From: Lysinibacillus agricola
Lineage (GTDB): Bacteria; Bacillota; Bacilli; Bacillales_A; Planococcaceae
Length of the DNA stretch: 64,000 nt
Direction of reading: 5' to 3'
Assembly: GCF_016638705.1 (NCBI RefSeq)
Contig: NZ_CP067341.1
Span: 2,049,501-2,113,500, forward strand
The notes beneath the pieces were generated by a model. It was not told the origin of the DNA. It saw only the letters and a list, made by a program, of their open reading frames with translations, and searched no databases. Shown here piece by piece: positions 8,137 through 16,005 of this stretch. Positions within the stretch are counted from its first letter, which is position 1. Each line of letters opens with the position of its first letter. The position numbers and the translations under genes were made by a program.

Positions 8137-8949
8137 ATGAAGAAAAAATTATTACAATCTTTCATGTTAGTCCTAGTGCTTTTTTTGATAGCCTGCAGCA
8201 AAGAAGAATCCGAGGATACGCTTGAGGAAGTTTCGGAAGGTATTTCAAAAGCGACAGTAATTAACAATGTATTTGAACAAACCATTACAAGCTATAAGAC
8301 GAAGATAGAAGCAACTGTCGGTTCTAAAACTGTCGATTCTAAAAATGAACAATTAGAACAAACTTACACAATGGATATGGTAGTTCAGAAGGAGCCTTTT
8401 CTTATTTATTATAATTACGTTGATCCTGAAGATGTGACTAAGGCTTATATTGATATTGATAGCGAATATTACAATCTTAATAAAAGTGAACGCTGGTACA
8501 AGATATCTGAATTAGATAGGGCTGAAAAGCAGGAAATGTTAAGAGAAGGTTATTTATTAGAAAATATCAAGAGATTGATGGAATTTGAAGACATATTTGA
8601 ACTTCAGTACCGAGAAAATGAGTACATATTGATTGCCAAAGTTACTGATTCATCAGATAAAAAGAGTCTAGCATATGTAACAGATTATGTTGAAAATAAT
8701 ATGAAAAGGGAATTGGATTCAAAGCGCTTAAAGACAACGATTAATGAAGTCAAATATACACTAATATTAGATAAAGACTTTTTACTGAAATCAACTAATA
8801 TTATTGCGGATATAAATTTATATCAAGGAACTGAAAAGTCAAATATAATTTTAAATTCTGATATGGTTTATTCGGATGTAAACAATGTACATTATTTTTC
8901 TATGCCTGAAGGAATTAGTAGGAATTCCATTAATATGGATGAACTTTAA
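8137..8949 (+). CDS. Lipoprotein, DUF6612-like
   Basis: The 270-residue protein starts at the ATG at 8137, preceded by TTGAGGAGA, rather than at an ATG nine codons earlier that has no site. Residues 1-20 are a lipoprotein signal (MKKKLLQSFMLVLVL ... LIAC), so the mature protein should be anchored by a cysteine to the outer face of the membrane. The remainder alternates beta-type segments with YYNYVDPEDV, NKSERWYKI and YFSMPEG, resembling small outer-surface lipoproteins of the DUF6612 type. The function is unknown. No operon partner is visible. Confidence 0.75.
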   Translation: MKKKLLQSFMLVLVLFLIACSKEESEDTLEEVSEGISKATVINNVFEQTITSYKTKIEATVGSKTVDSKNEQLEQTYTMDMVVQKEPFLIYYNYVDPEDVTKAYIDIDSEYYNLNKSERWYKISELDRAEKQEMLREGYLLENIKRLMEFEDIFELQYRENEYILIAKVTDSSDKKSLAYVTDYVENNMKRELDSKRLKTTINEVKYTLILDKDFLLKSTNIIADINLYQGTEKSNIILNSDMVYSDVNNVHYFSMPEGISRNSINMDEL

Positions 8950-9115
8950 AACACTACAATTCTGGAACAATCGTACTAAAATATTAAAAGCGATAGTTCT
9001 ATTTTATGAAATTTTATTTAATTACTTGAAAGGAATTTAAAAGTATAACGTATTTTAACAGAGAACTTACAAATTATACCGAATACTAGCTGCGAAACGG
9101 ATAAAGGCCAAATAT

Positions 9116-9149
9116 AAAATGAGTTCGATACAATACCGAACTCATTTTA
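9116..9149. terminator. Inverted repeat, possible terminator
   Basis: AAAATGAGTTCG/CGAACTCATTTT is a perfect 12-bp stem with a 9-base loop, 166 bases after the lipoprotein gene. The T-run on either strand is short, so termination is plausible but not certain. Confidence 0.5.
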
Positions 9150-9174
9150 AACATTCTACCTAATGAAATAAGGA

Positions 9175-9364
9175 GTGTTGATTAGGAAAAAATAGGTTTA
9201 TGAGCGATAAAAGGATTTTTTTGTTGCTATTTTGCTAACATATTCCCATTTCCAACTGATTGTAGCGTAGGGCTACTCGACTCCCGCGGGAAAGCGAGTA
9301 GCCCGTAGCGGAAATCAGAGTCTTATAATTAATTAGGGTGGATAAAAATGGTTAATCAACACAC
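9175..9364. mobile_element. MITE-like element with terminal inverted repeats, copy 1
   Basis: The element starts GTGTTGATTAGGAAAA and ends GGTTAATCAACACAC, so its ends are inverted copies of GTGTTGATTA. It is about 190 bp, codes for nothing and carries an internal GC-rich palindrome (GGGCTACTCG ... CGAGTAGCCC). A second, more diverged copy is at 20742-20935, with the same ends, the same GGTGGATAAAAATGG segment and the same GATTGTAGCG core. This supports a real dispersed element rather than chance. Confidence 0.75.
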
Positions 9365-9410
9365 CTGTAATGAAATAACCTTTTCTATTCCATATGTGCA
9401 ATATAGAAAA

Positions 9411-10169
9411 TTAGTAAGCTGTCCAACCACCATCAACAGCAATTACTTGTCCATTTACAAAGCTCGCTTCATCTGACCCAAGGAAAATAGCAAGCTGAGC
9501 GATTTCCTCTGGTTGTCCAGCACGTGGGTTAATGGATAAACCTAGTGCTTGGCGAGCTGCTCCGGTTTGACTCACATTTGTCATGGAAGAGGCAATGTTT
9601 GTTATAACAGCACCTGGAGCAATGCCATTACAGCGAATATTTTTATCTGCATACATAAATGCTGTGTTTTTTGTTAGACCAACAACAGCATGTTTAGAAG
9701 CAGTGTAGGCAGCCCCAGCACGAGCGCCATATAGACCGCCAGCAGAAATATTGTTAACAAAGACACCATGTCCTTGAGCAAGGAAAATCTCTGTTGCCAT
9801 ACGCATTGAACGCATAACAGAAGTTGTATTTACCGCGAATACTTTGTCCCAACGATCATCAGAAACTTCACCAACTGGCTCCATACCATCCATAATACCA
9901 GCATTATTAACTAAAATATCTAATTTGCCATAAGCATTTTTAGTTTCATCAAATAAGCGTTGTAAGTCTTCTGTTGAAGCGACATTTGTTTGAACGGCGA
10001 TCGCAGAGCCACCAGCTGCTTCTATACCTTCAACAACAGTTTGTGCACCCTCTAAATTCAAGTCAGAAACTACAACCTTTGCACCTTCTTTTGCATAACC
10101 TTCTGCGATTGCTTTCCCCATACCTGACGCTGCACCTGTTACGATTGCTACTTTACCTTCTAATCTCAT
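9411..10169 (-). CDS. SDR family NAD(P)-dependent oxidoreductase
   Basis: The 252-residue protein is a classical short-chain dehydrogenase/reductase. It has the cofactor motif TGAASGMG near residue 12, NNAG near 87, and the catalytic Ser/Tyr/Lys in NISAGG and YTASKHA near 140-160. A C-terminal FVNGQVIAVDGG is typical of the 3-oxoacyl reductase-like branch. The substrate is unknown. The ATG at 10169 follows AGGAGG at the right spacing. A TetR-type regulator is divergent 212 bases away, with a palindrome between, so the pair is likely a regulator-target module. Confidence 0.9.
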   Translation of the reverse strand: MRLEGKVAIVTGAASGMGKAIAEGYAKEGAKVVVSDLNLEGAQTVVEGIEAAGGSAIAVQTNVASTEDLQRLFDETKNAYGKLDILVNNAGIMDGMEPVGEVSDDRWDKVFAVNTTSVMRSMRMATEIFLAQGHGVFVNNISAGGLYGARAGAAYTASKHAVVGLTKNTAFMYADKNIRCNGIAPGAVITNIASSMTNVSQTGAARQALGLSINPRAGQPEEIAQLAIFLGSDEASFVNGQVIAVDGGWTAY

Positions 10170-10263
10170 CAAAAAAACCTCCTATTATTTATAGTGTTTC
10201 ACCAGAGTTTGTCCTAGTACATAATAGTGTATGAACATTTCCTGGATATATTATGTTAGATAT

Positions 10264-10277
10264 TGAACATGTGTTCA
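10264..10277. promoter_or_regulatory. Candidate TetR operator
   Basis: TGAACATGTGTTCA has perfect 6-base arms around TG. It lies between the divergent SDR and TetR genes, and an ATGAACA half-site is nearby at 10231. This is the expected place for an operator of the TetR protein. The assignment is from position and symmetry only. Confidence 0.5.
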
Positions 10278-10381
10278 TTAAAATAATATAATAGTTTTGT
10301 AAGCGATTTCAATATGCAAAATACTAAAAACTGTTCAGTAATCAACACATATAAAAAATCTGTTTAGTAGGGGATGAAAAT

Positions 10382-10951
10382 TTGAGCGTTAACGATTTAA
10401 GAGTTGTCAAAACGAAGCAAGCATTACATAATGCTTTACTGACTTTATTAAGTGAGAAGCCTTTAGAAAACATTACAATCGCAGAAATTTGCCGGGTGGC
10501 AAAGGTGAACAGAGGTACCTTCTACTTGCATTATGAGCAAAAGGAGGGGTTATTTGAGGAATATTTTCAGGAGATTATGGAGGATTTGTATAATTCCTAT
10601 GAGGAACCGTACCGTGCAGTAACAACATTGGATAAGAATCAAATAGATCCAAATACGATTCGTATTTTTCATCATATTGAGCGCTTTAAAATATTCTATC
10701 GCATTGTTTTTTCAAAAAATGTGCCTCTGACCTACTATTACATGCTATTTGATGGAATTCATTCGCTCATGAAAAGAGACCTAACAGCTCATAAAACTCA
10801 CAACGAGATATCCATTGATTATTATAGTGCTTATCAAGCAAACGCAATCATCGGTTTGATCATTCAGTGGTATCGTCAAGATTTTACAGATAGCGTTAGC
10901 ACCTTGAATAAGCAACTTGCAGCTATTTTGCGAATTGGCGAAAATAAATGA
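10382..10951 (+). CDS. TetR/AcrR family transcriptional regulator
   Basis: The 189-residue protein has a TetR helix-turn-helix at residues 5-50 (VVKTKQALHNALLTLLSE, ITIAEICRVAKVNRGTFYLHY) and an alpha-helical effector domain with HHIERFKIFYRIVF, as in the Bacillus group whose members start 'NDLRVVKTKQAL'. The start is TTG at 10382 after AGGGG. It is divergent from the SDR gene, which it probably represses. The inducing ligand is unknown. Confidence 0.88.
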   Translation: MSVNDLRVVKTKQALHNALLTLLSEKPLENITIAEICRVAKVNRGTFYLHYEQKEGLFEEYFQEIMEDLYNSYEEPYRAVTTLDKNQIDPNTIRIFHHIERFKIFYRIVFSKNVPLTYYYMLFDGIHSLMKRDLTAHKTHNEISIDYYSAYQANAIIGLIIQWYRQDFTDSVSTLNKQLAAILRIGENK

Positions 10952-10990
10952 GGGAATTTCCTATATTTCTTCGGCAAAACAAGGGGTGGG

Positions 10991-11190
10991 TGATTTCCGT
11001 TCCGACTGAGCGCTTTGTTGCTGTCGCTTCGCTAGCGTCAGCAACAATGTTTATCTGTGCGAAAGCGAAGCGTCAGCAACAATGTTTATCTGTGCGAAAG
11101 CGAAGCGTCAGCAACAACAACAACAACATAAGTGGAGTAATTGGCTCGACGCTCACCCACAGGAAGGCGAATAGCCTGGAACGGAAATCA
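10991..11190. repeat. Dispersed palindromic repeat, family 1, copy B with 35-bp tandem duplication
   Basis: The ends TGATTTCCGTTCC and GGAACGGAAATCA match copy A at 2617-2677. The interior is expanded. A 35-bp unit starting GCGTCAGCAACAATG begins at 11035 and again at 11070, with a partial third copy at 11105 leading into a CAA run. The short reading frame across it is incidental, as the composition is that of the repeat. Confidence 0.75.
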
Positions 11191-11251
11191 CCTTCATTTA
11201 AAGCATGACAACATGCACAAAGATTTCCTTGGCCATTTTTTAAACTCTATC

Positions 11252-11290
11252 AGCAATGTACTAACTCGTCATTAGTACATTGCTTTTTTA
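11252..11290. terminator. Bidirectional terminator
   Basis: AGCAATGTACTAA pairs with TTAGTACATTGCT around a short loop, with a T-run on the plus strand. It lies between the convergent TetR gene (ends 10951) and the ABC-2 permease (ends 11299). Confidence 0.85.
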
Positions 11291-11298
11291 TGACAATA

Positions 11299-12507
11299 TT
11301 ATTGAACGGTAGCAGGTGTAATTTGCTCACTTTTGCTTTTTACGTTTGATCTTTTTAAAGCAACGACTGCAGTAGAAATGGCCAAAGTTACAGCAATGAT
11401 AATTCCTAACGAGCTACTATTACTCATTAGATTGTCAGAGCTTCCTCCAAAAATAATTGTGTAATAGCCATCTGCTCCATAAGTGGCTGGCAGAAGAGAA
11501 GATAGTTTATTGTAAAAATCGGATAGCATCACTTGTGGAACAAGAACACCTGATGTAACAAGTTGTAACGAAAGGGCACAAATATTAAAAACCATACCCA
11601 AATTACCAAAAATTATGACAAAGGATTGAACCAAGCAGAGGAAAGCCCAGAACATTAATGCTTGAAAAAGATAGATTGTTAAAAAGCTTTCTTCACTTGA
11701 AATATTAAAAAGATGCATTAAACCGATTGTTAATAACGGAAGGGTAAAGGCTACACCAATATTAATAAGCTGTCTTGCTAGGAACAATTGCCATTTTGAA
11801 ATGGTATCTTGCACAAGTTGTGCAGCCTGCTGATGCTGCATAATCATTACCATTGCACCAACGAACGACGAAATAATAACCATTAATGGGACAAAATTCG
11901 CAGCGAACTCTTCAACATTATTTGTTTTAATAATAGTAGAATCTATTGCACGATCCTTTACGCTCATAATTGTTGTAGCAACGGTTTCGTTAATTTGTTG
12001 TGCTGTATTTTGTTCCATTGGCAGTTGTGAGAACTTTTGAGAAAATACGTCCATGGTCTTGCTCTGTTGTAAAGGATACGTATGGTGGTTAATTTCCTCT
12101 GTTACTTGTTTGGCTACTCCTTCCATCATGTTTTTTGTGATGCTTGCATTTGCTTGATTAATAGAGTAAATAATTTCAGCCTCTTTACCAGCTTGTAATT
12201 GACTCGTAAAGTCGTTTGGAATATGAATAACCATATTGATATTACGTTGATTTAATTCCTGTTCAGCATTGGCTAGTGAGGTGTAATTTTCTATTGTAAA
12301 AGGTAGTGTTTCTTTTATTTCATTTACTACTTGTTGCCCCATCTCTGTATCTTCACTAATTAATCCAATTTTTAAATTTTCTGTTCTATCATTTACACCA
12401 TCATAGGCAGTCATCCAGACGGAAAAGAAAATTACTTGAAATGCAATTGTAATGACAATACCAACATAAGTTTCTCGAATTTTAAATAAAGCTTGTAAAC
12501 CTTTCAT
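11299..12507 (-). CDS. ABC-2 type permease (YhgE/Pip-like)
   Basis: The 402-residue membrane protein has one N-terminal span (residues 10-32), a long extracytoplasmic domain (about 35-210) and five or six C-terminal spans, the layout of ABC-2 permeases such as YhgE and drug or polymer exporters. No ATPase gene is adjacent. The start is the ATG at 12507, 7 bases after AGGAGG. An upstream in-frame start would run through the operator. It lies downstream of its TetR regulator on the same strand, with a palindrome at 12524-12539 overlapping its leader. Confidence 0.85.
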   Translation of the reverse strand: MKGLQALFKIRETYVGIVITIAFQVIFFSVWMTAYDGVNDRTENLKIGLISEDTEMGQQVVNEIKETLPFTIENYTSLANAEQELNQRNINMVIHIPNDFTSQLQAGKEAEIIYSINQANASITKNMMEGVAKQVTEEINHHTYPLQQSKTMDVFSQKFSQLPMEQNTAQQINETVATTIMSVKDRAIDSTIIKTNNVEEFAANFVPLMVIISSFVGAMVMIMQHQQAAQLVQDTISKWQLFLARQLINIGVAFTLPLLTIGLMHLFNISSEESFLTIYLFQALMFWAFLCLVQSFVIIFGNLGMVFNICALSLQLVTSGVLVPQVMLSDFYNKLSSLLPATYGADGYYTIIFGGSSDNLMSNSSSLGIIIAVTLAISTAVVALKRSNVKSKSEQITPATVQ

Positions 12508-12523
12508 ACAAAGACCTCCTGTA

Positions 12524-12539
12524 AAGTAAGTACTTACTT
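12524..12539. promoter_or_regulatory. TetR operator, site 1
   Basis: AAGTAAGTACTTACTT is a perfect 16-bp palindrome between the TetR stop and the permease ribosome site. Its central pattern recurs upstream of the TetR gene at 13162-13177, which supports a shared operator. Confidence 0.7.
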
Positions 12540-12561
12540 GCATCAAGTGGAAAAATTTTTT

Positions 12562-13143
12562 CTAGGAAGTCAATCCCCTAGAAAAAATTGAAATGCTCGT
12601 TTTTAACAATATTTCAGTAGGCATATCAGAAACGATTGTTCCTAAACGTGCCCTTGAAATAAAATGCCCAAAATTAATAGCGATAAGAGATAACGCTACT
12701 GCTTCAAAATCAATCTCTCTAACTTTTCCTCTTTCATGCATTTCCTGCAAATAATGAATTAGCTCATTTTTAATATGGAGCGGGGTATTAGCAATCTCTT
12801 CATTAATTTCAGGGAACTGCATCGCTTCTTTAAAGCCAATCATTACAAAGTCTTTAATAGACATTAAAAAGTTAAAATGCTTTAAAGAGAAATTTAGTAG
12901 ATCTGTTTCCAAATCCCATGTAGCATTTTTATTGATCTCTTCCTGCAAAATAGGAAAATAGGAAAATTGCTCAATAATGGCTTTTAAAATGCCACGCTTG
13001 TTACCGAAATGGCGAAAAATTGTTACTTCATTGACCCCTGCTAATTCAGCAATTGCTTTAGTTGTTGCCGCGGTATAGCCCTTCTCACTGACGAGTTGTA
13101 AAGCTGCTTCAATGATTCGTTCTGCGGTACCCTTTGTTGACAA
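12562..13143 (-). CDS. TetR/AcrR family regulator of the adjacent permease
   Basis: The 193-residue protein has a TetR DNA-binding domain at residues 8-55 (RIIEAALQLVSEKGYTAATT, IAELAGVNEVTIFRHFGNK) and a helical effector domain. The start is TTG at 13143 with a GGAAG site. It precedes the ABC-2 permease by 54 bases on the same strand. Palindromes of the form AAGTAANTACTT stand upstream of both genes, so it most likely represses itself and the permease. The ligand is unknown. Confidence 0.88.
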   Translation of the reverse strand: MSTKGTAERIIEAALQLVSEKGYTAATTKAIAELAGVNEVTIFRHFGNKRGILKAIIEQFSYFPILQEEINKNATWDLETDLLNFSLKHFNFLMSIKDFVMIGFKEAMQFPEINEEIANTPLHIKNELIHYLQEMHERGKVREIDFEAVALSLIAINFGHFISRARLGTIVSDMPTEILLKTSISIFSRGLTS

Positions 13144-13161
13144 TAGAATACTTCCTTTCGT

Positions 13162-13177
13162 GCAAGTAATTACTTAC
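13162..13177. promoter_or_regulatory. TetR operator, site 2
   Basis: GCAAGTAATTACTTAC contains the perfect 12-bp palindrome AAGTAATTACTT, 19 bases upstream of the TetR start. It matches site 1 at 12524-12539 apart from the centre. Confidence 0.65.
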
Positions 13178-13299
13178 ATGCTAGCATAGAGCAATTTCTT
13201 ATGCAATAAGAATATTAATGGAAAGGGGAAATCAAGAAACGCTCGGGTAGTCAAAAAAATCGGTCAGGTAGATTAAAATGACAAGCTGACTACTCCCAC

Positions 13300-13493
13300 A
13301 GCTAAAGCAGTGGGGATCTTATATACTTAAGAGAAGCGTTACAAAGCTCTCCACAGATGGTGTTGCCATGTCCTGTGTACAACATCTTTGATTTATCTTC
13401 TGTTCCATAAGACTTTCTTATTTACACAACCGATGTTGTGTTGGCAATAAGTTTTAACGAAGGCAGGTAGCTCTACCTACGGAGGAATACCCC
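13300..13493 (-). ncRNA. Probable omega RNA region of the TnpB element
   Basis: This non-coding stretch lies directly after the tnpB stop and ends at the right-end hairpin. By analogy with other TnpB systems it should encode the scaffold of the guide RNA, whose guide would be the DNA just beyond the element (below 13290). Hairpins such as GTAGGTAGAGCTACCTGC near 13470 are visible. The assignment is from position and family knowledge only. Confidence 0.4.
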
Positions 13494-14999
13494 TCACTTG
13501 ATTTGTTGGATACCTATGCTAAGAGGGAATGTTTTCTTTACTTGTTTCAAGTCTTCTATATGTTGATTGTGTAATTCTAAAAAGGTAGTAAACGTTTTAT
13601 TGCATAAGTCTTGATTAGGTTGTTGTAAATTTGGATCACTATTCATCAGTAAAAACGCACTATATAAATCTCGTTGTACGAGATGACTTCCAATTTGACT
13701 CCAACGTTGATGGAGTTTTTTCTTTTCATAACGATCCGTCACATGGTTATACTGACTGGCTCGAAAGGTTATCGTATTTACTTTCTGTATCGTTTGCTTT
13801 GTGTAACCTAATTTTTGATGGATGATTTCCACTAGCATGGCTGGGGCATGATTCCCAATGCTTTTTCCAAAACGCTTTTTGGATTGGATTTTGCCCTGTA
13901 TAGTTGTTTTGGTTTCTTTTGTACGTTTTGCCAATCCTTTAAAATGCATGGTTTCGATGTACACCTCATCGCCAAGAGACAAGATTTTATTTGCTAACGC
14001 ACCATGTTTTTCTTTGATGTAGGAAGCTTTCTTTCGATATAATTCTTTTACTTGTTCTTTTGTTTTTTGATAGTTTTTACTATATGTCCAACGGAGTTTG
14101 ACGCCATGTTTTATAGTCCCATCCTTTTTGAAATTGTTAGGATTGGTACTTCTACGACTTCTATCCAACTTGCGTAATAAACGTCTTTTTTGTTTCTCCA
14201 ATAAAGGTACTTCTGGAGCAAGTTGTTGGATGAAAACTGTTTCTTCTGAAACAATCGCAATAGTAGAAGGACCAATGTCAATACCTACTCGTTTTTGTTT
14301 TTGATAGGAATGCCGAAAGGCTCCTGTAGATGGAATTCTCTTGGCAGGAGGAATCCCATCCATCACAAGTTGTACGTAAAAAGTATGTTTTCCACGAATC
14401 ACTTTGTTGACTAGACGACAGTATTTAATGGTATGAAGGGCAAGGGATTCTTTTACAAACAAATCTTGTTTGCGAATACGAACAGGAAGGATTAATCCAT
14501 TCCAAAAGACACTATTCTCTTTAAATCGAATGCCTGCTTTATTAGATTTCCCTTCTACAGAATGAAGCATTCCGTACCGTTTAAAGTGTGCTTTACTCCC
14601 TTTAAATAGAACATCTTGAACCGCTTTCCAGACAGTAGAGGCGATTTTCTGAGAAGTATTGCTATCTATATGTTTTTTATAGTTATGTTGATGCTTTTTA
14701 ATATACGCATGCAGTTGATATTCACTTAATCCAAAAGATTGACGAATGTTATCTAATTCTTTTGCGATCTGCTTCAATTCTTTTGAATCATTCGTTTTTT
14801 TCGCTTTTTGATAGCCACGTAATTGTTTTCGATAGTGTTTTGAATCTTGCATGAAAGTATATTGTTTTACTGCATAAGACAAAGTTGTATTATAGAGTGT
14901 ACGGGCAATTTCAAAACGTTTTAATAGGAGATCCTCTTGCCATGTATCTATAAGTAACTTGAGTTCTATAATAAAACAATCTTTCTTCCATTTCGTCAT
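13494..14999 (-). CDS. tnpB: TnpB-type RNA-guided nuclease, zinc finger absent
   Basis: The 501-residue protein is a TnpB/OrfB homologue. The RuvC residues can be placed: Asp241 in RVGIDIGPSTIAIV, Glu349 in EVYIETMHFKGL and Asp444 in VQRDLYSAFL. The region between the second and third motifs, where TnpB proteins normally have a CxxC...CxxC zinc ribbon, reads TFRASQYNHVTDRYEKKK and has no cysteine. The nuclease core thus looks intact while the zinc ribbon is lost or replaced. TnpB proteins use an RNA from the transposon end to cut DNA and help retain the element. Start at the ATG at 14999. Confidence 0.9.
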   Translation of the reverse strand: MTKWKKDCFIIELKLLIDTWQEDLLLKRFEIARTLYNTTLSYAVKQYTFMQDSKHYRKQLRGYQKAKKTNDSKELKQIAKELDNIRQSFGLSEYQLHAYIKKHQHNYKKHIDSNTSQKIASTVWKAVQDVLFKGSKAHFKRYGMLHSVEGKSNKAGIRFKENSVFWNGLILPVRIRKQDLFVKESLALHTIKYCRLVNKVIRGKHTFYVQLVMDGIPPAKRIPSTGAFRHSYQKQKRVGIDIGPSTIAIVSEETVFIQQLAPEVPLLEKQKRRLLRKLDRSRRSTNPNNFKKDGTIKHGVKLRWTYSKNYQKTKEQVKELYRKKASYIKEKHGALANKILSLGDEVYIETMHFKGLAKRTKETKTTIQGKIQSKKRFGKSIGNHAPAMLVEIIHQKLGYTKQTIQKVNTITFRASQYNHVTDRYEKKKLHQRWSQIGSHLVQRDLYSAFLLMNSDPNLQQPNQDLCNKTFTTFLELHNQHIEDLKQVKKTFPLSIGIQQIK

Positions 15000-15173
15000 T
15001 ACCCGTCACTCCTTTCTTTTTTGATTATTTACAATATACAATATAAACATATGTTCTATAAAGAAAAAGCACTTCATTCCTCCCACCTCTGAAGAAGTGG
15101 GCTTCCTGAAGCTCACTTCTGTGAAACACTACAGTTAAGAAAAGCTTTATAACTTTTTATGGAAAAACAAGCG

Positions 15174-15241
15174 TTGACAACTATATCGTCTGCTGATATA
15201 TTTTACATATATCGTTTGTCGATATATTGTTAGACGATATA
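15174..15241 (+). promoter_or_regulatory. Sigma-A promoter overlapped by three PadR-type palindromes
   Basis: TTGACA at 15174 and TATATT at 15197 are separated by 17 bases. Three near-palindromes with ATATCG/CGATAT arms overlap this: TATATCGTCTGCTGATATA at 15182-15200, TATATCGTTTGTCGATATA at about 15208-15226 and TATATTGTTAGACGATATA at about 15222-15241. They cover the -10 region and the transcription start, as expected of an autoregulated PadR repressor. Confidence 0.75.
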
Positions 15242-15255
15242 AAGGGGGATATTGT

Positions 15256-15579
15256 ATGACACAGGAGCATCCGCCACTAACTGAGGGCGTTTACTATATT
15301 TTATTAGCTTTATTTGATGCACGGCATGGTTATGGCATTATGCAATTGGTAGAGGAAATGAGCAATGGTCGCGTTCGGCTTGGAGCGGGGACAATTTACG
15401 GAGCAATCAAAACATTACTTGAGCGCGGATGGATTGAGGCGCTAGATGGTGATGGACGAAAAAAAGAATATATTATTACAGAGAGTGGAAAAAAGGTTAT
15501 TGATTACGAAATTTTGAGATTAAGGGAACTTTTTGACAATGGCATCCGTATAACAAAGGAGGATGGAACAAATGGATAA
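15256..15579 (+). CDS. PadR family transcriptional regulator
   Basis: The 107-residue protein is a PadR-type winged helix repressor. Residues 10-80 contain GVYYILLALFDARHGYGIMQ, LGAGTIYGAIKTLLERGWIE and RKKEYIITESG, the conserved PadR pattern. A short C-terminal helix should mediate dimer formation. The ATG follows AAAGGGGG. It is the first gene of a set running PadR, broken DUF2812 gene, DUF2812, ABC ATPase and ABC permease, the usual order for PadR-controlled exporters in Bacillales. The stop overlaps the next start by 8 bases. Confidence 0.92.
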   Translation: MTQEHPPLTEGVYYILLALFDARHGYGIMQLVEEMSNGRVRLGAGTIYGAIKTLLERGWIEALDGDGRKKEYIITESGKKVIDYEILRLRELFDNGIRITKEDGTNG

Positions 15580-15819
15580 ATATCGCTTAGTCATCAACCC
15601 ATATGATATTGAGAAATGGGTCAATGATATGGCTAGCCAAGGTTGGCATTTGCAAAAATTCACTTGGATTCGTTTTATATTAAAGAACGTGGAGAACCAG
15701 GTAGCTACCAAGGTGAATTGGAGAGATTTGGTGCCTCATATGAAGAAGGATTTGGATGTATTTACAGATTAGTATGGGAGATGGCTGACAAGGTGGTTGC
15801 ATATTATCTATTGAGCTGA
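15572..15819 (+). pseudogene. Broken DUF2812 gene
   Basis: The reading frame starts at the ATG at 15572, inside the end of padR, after AAGGAGG. It encodes MDKYRLVINPYDIEKWVNDM and ASQGWHLQKF, which match the intact DUF2812 protein 430 bases downstream. After residue about 38 the frame is shifted. The +1 frame continues with ERGEPGSYQ, which aligns with EKGEPGQYIY of the intact copy, and stops at 15819 without the C-terminal membrane part. It thus has a frameshift and a truncation. The following 15820-16005 holds no gene. Confidence 0.8.
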
Positions 15820-16005
15820 TAAGAGAATTACCTTTATTCAGACTGAGAAGTACATTTGCATCAAAATTATTTTCCGGGAAATCAGAAAAGTTAAATAATT
15901 CAATGAGCTAAATACTAAATTATTATGACTACTATAAGGCACATATTTAACCAAGAGTTCTTATCTGTATAATACGATACTTTAAAAGAGTGGAGGTGAG
16001 ATATT

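Larger units (their letters stand above)
13290..15125 (-). mobile_element. IS200/IS605-group solo tnpB element (IS1341-like)
   Basis: The element carries tnpB alone, with no Y1 transposase tnpA. A hairpin CCCAC...GTGGG at 15082-15101 lies upstream of the gene. A second, CCCAC...GTGGG at 13295-13314, lies downstream in the part that in this group forms the transposon right end and the 3' end of the guide (omega) RNA. The exact ends cannot be fixed without an empty-site comparison; limits are approximate. About 200 non-coding bases between the tnpB stop and the right hairpin are consistent with an omega RNA. Confidence 0.7.

Noticed and set aside
10948..11208. 86-codon frame overlapping the TetR stop
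   Set aside because: It is made almost entirely of the dispersed repeat and its 35-bp tandem duplication, and it has no ribosome site.
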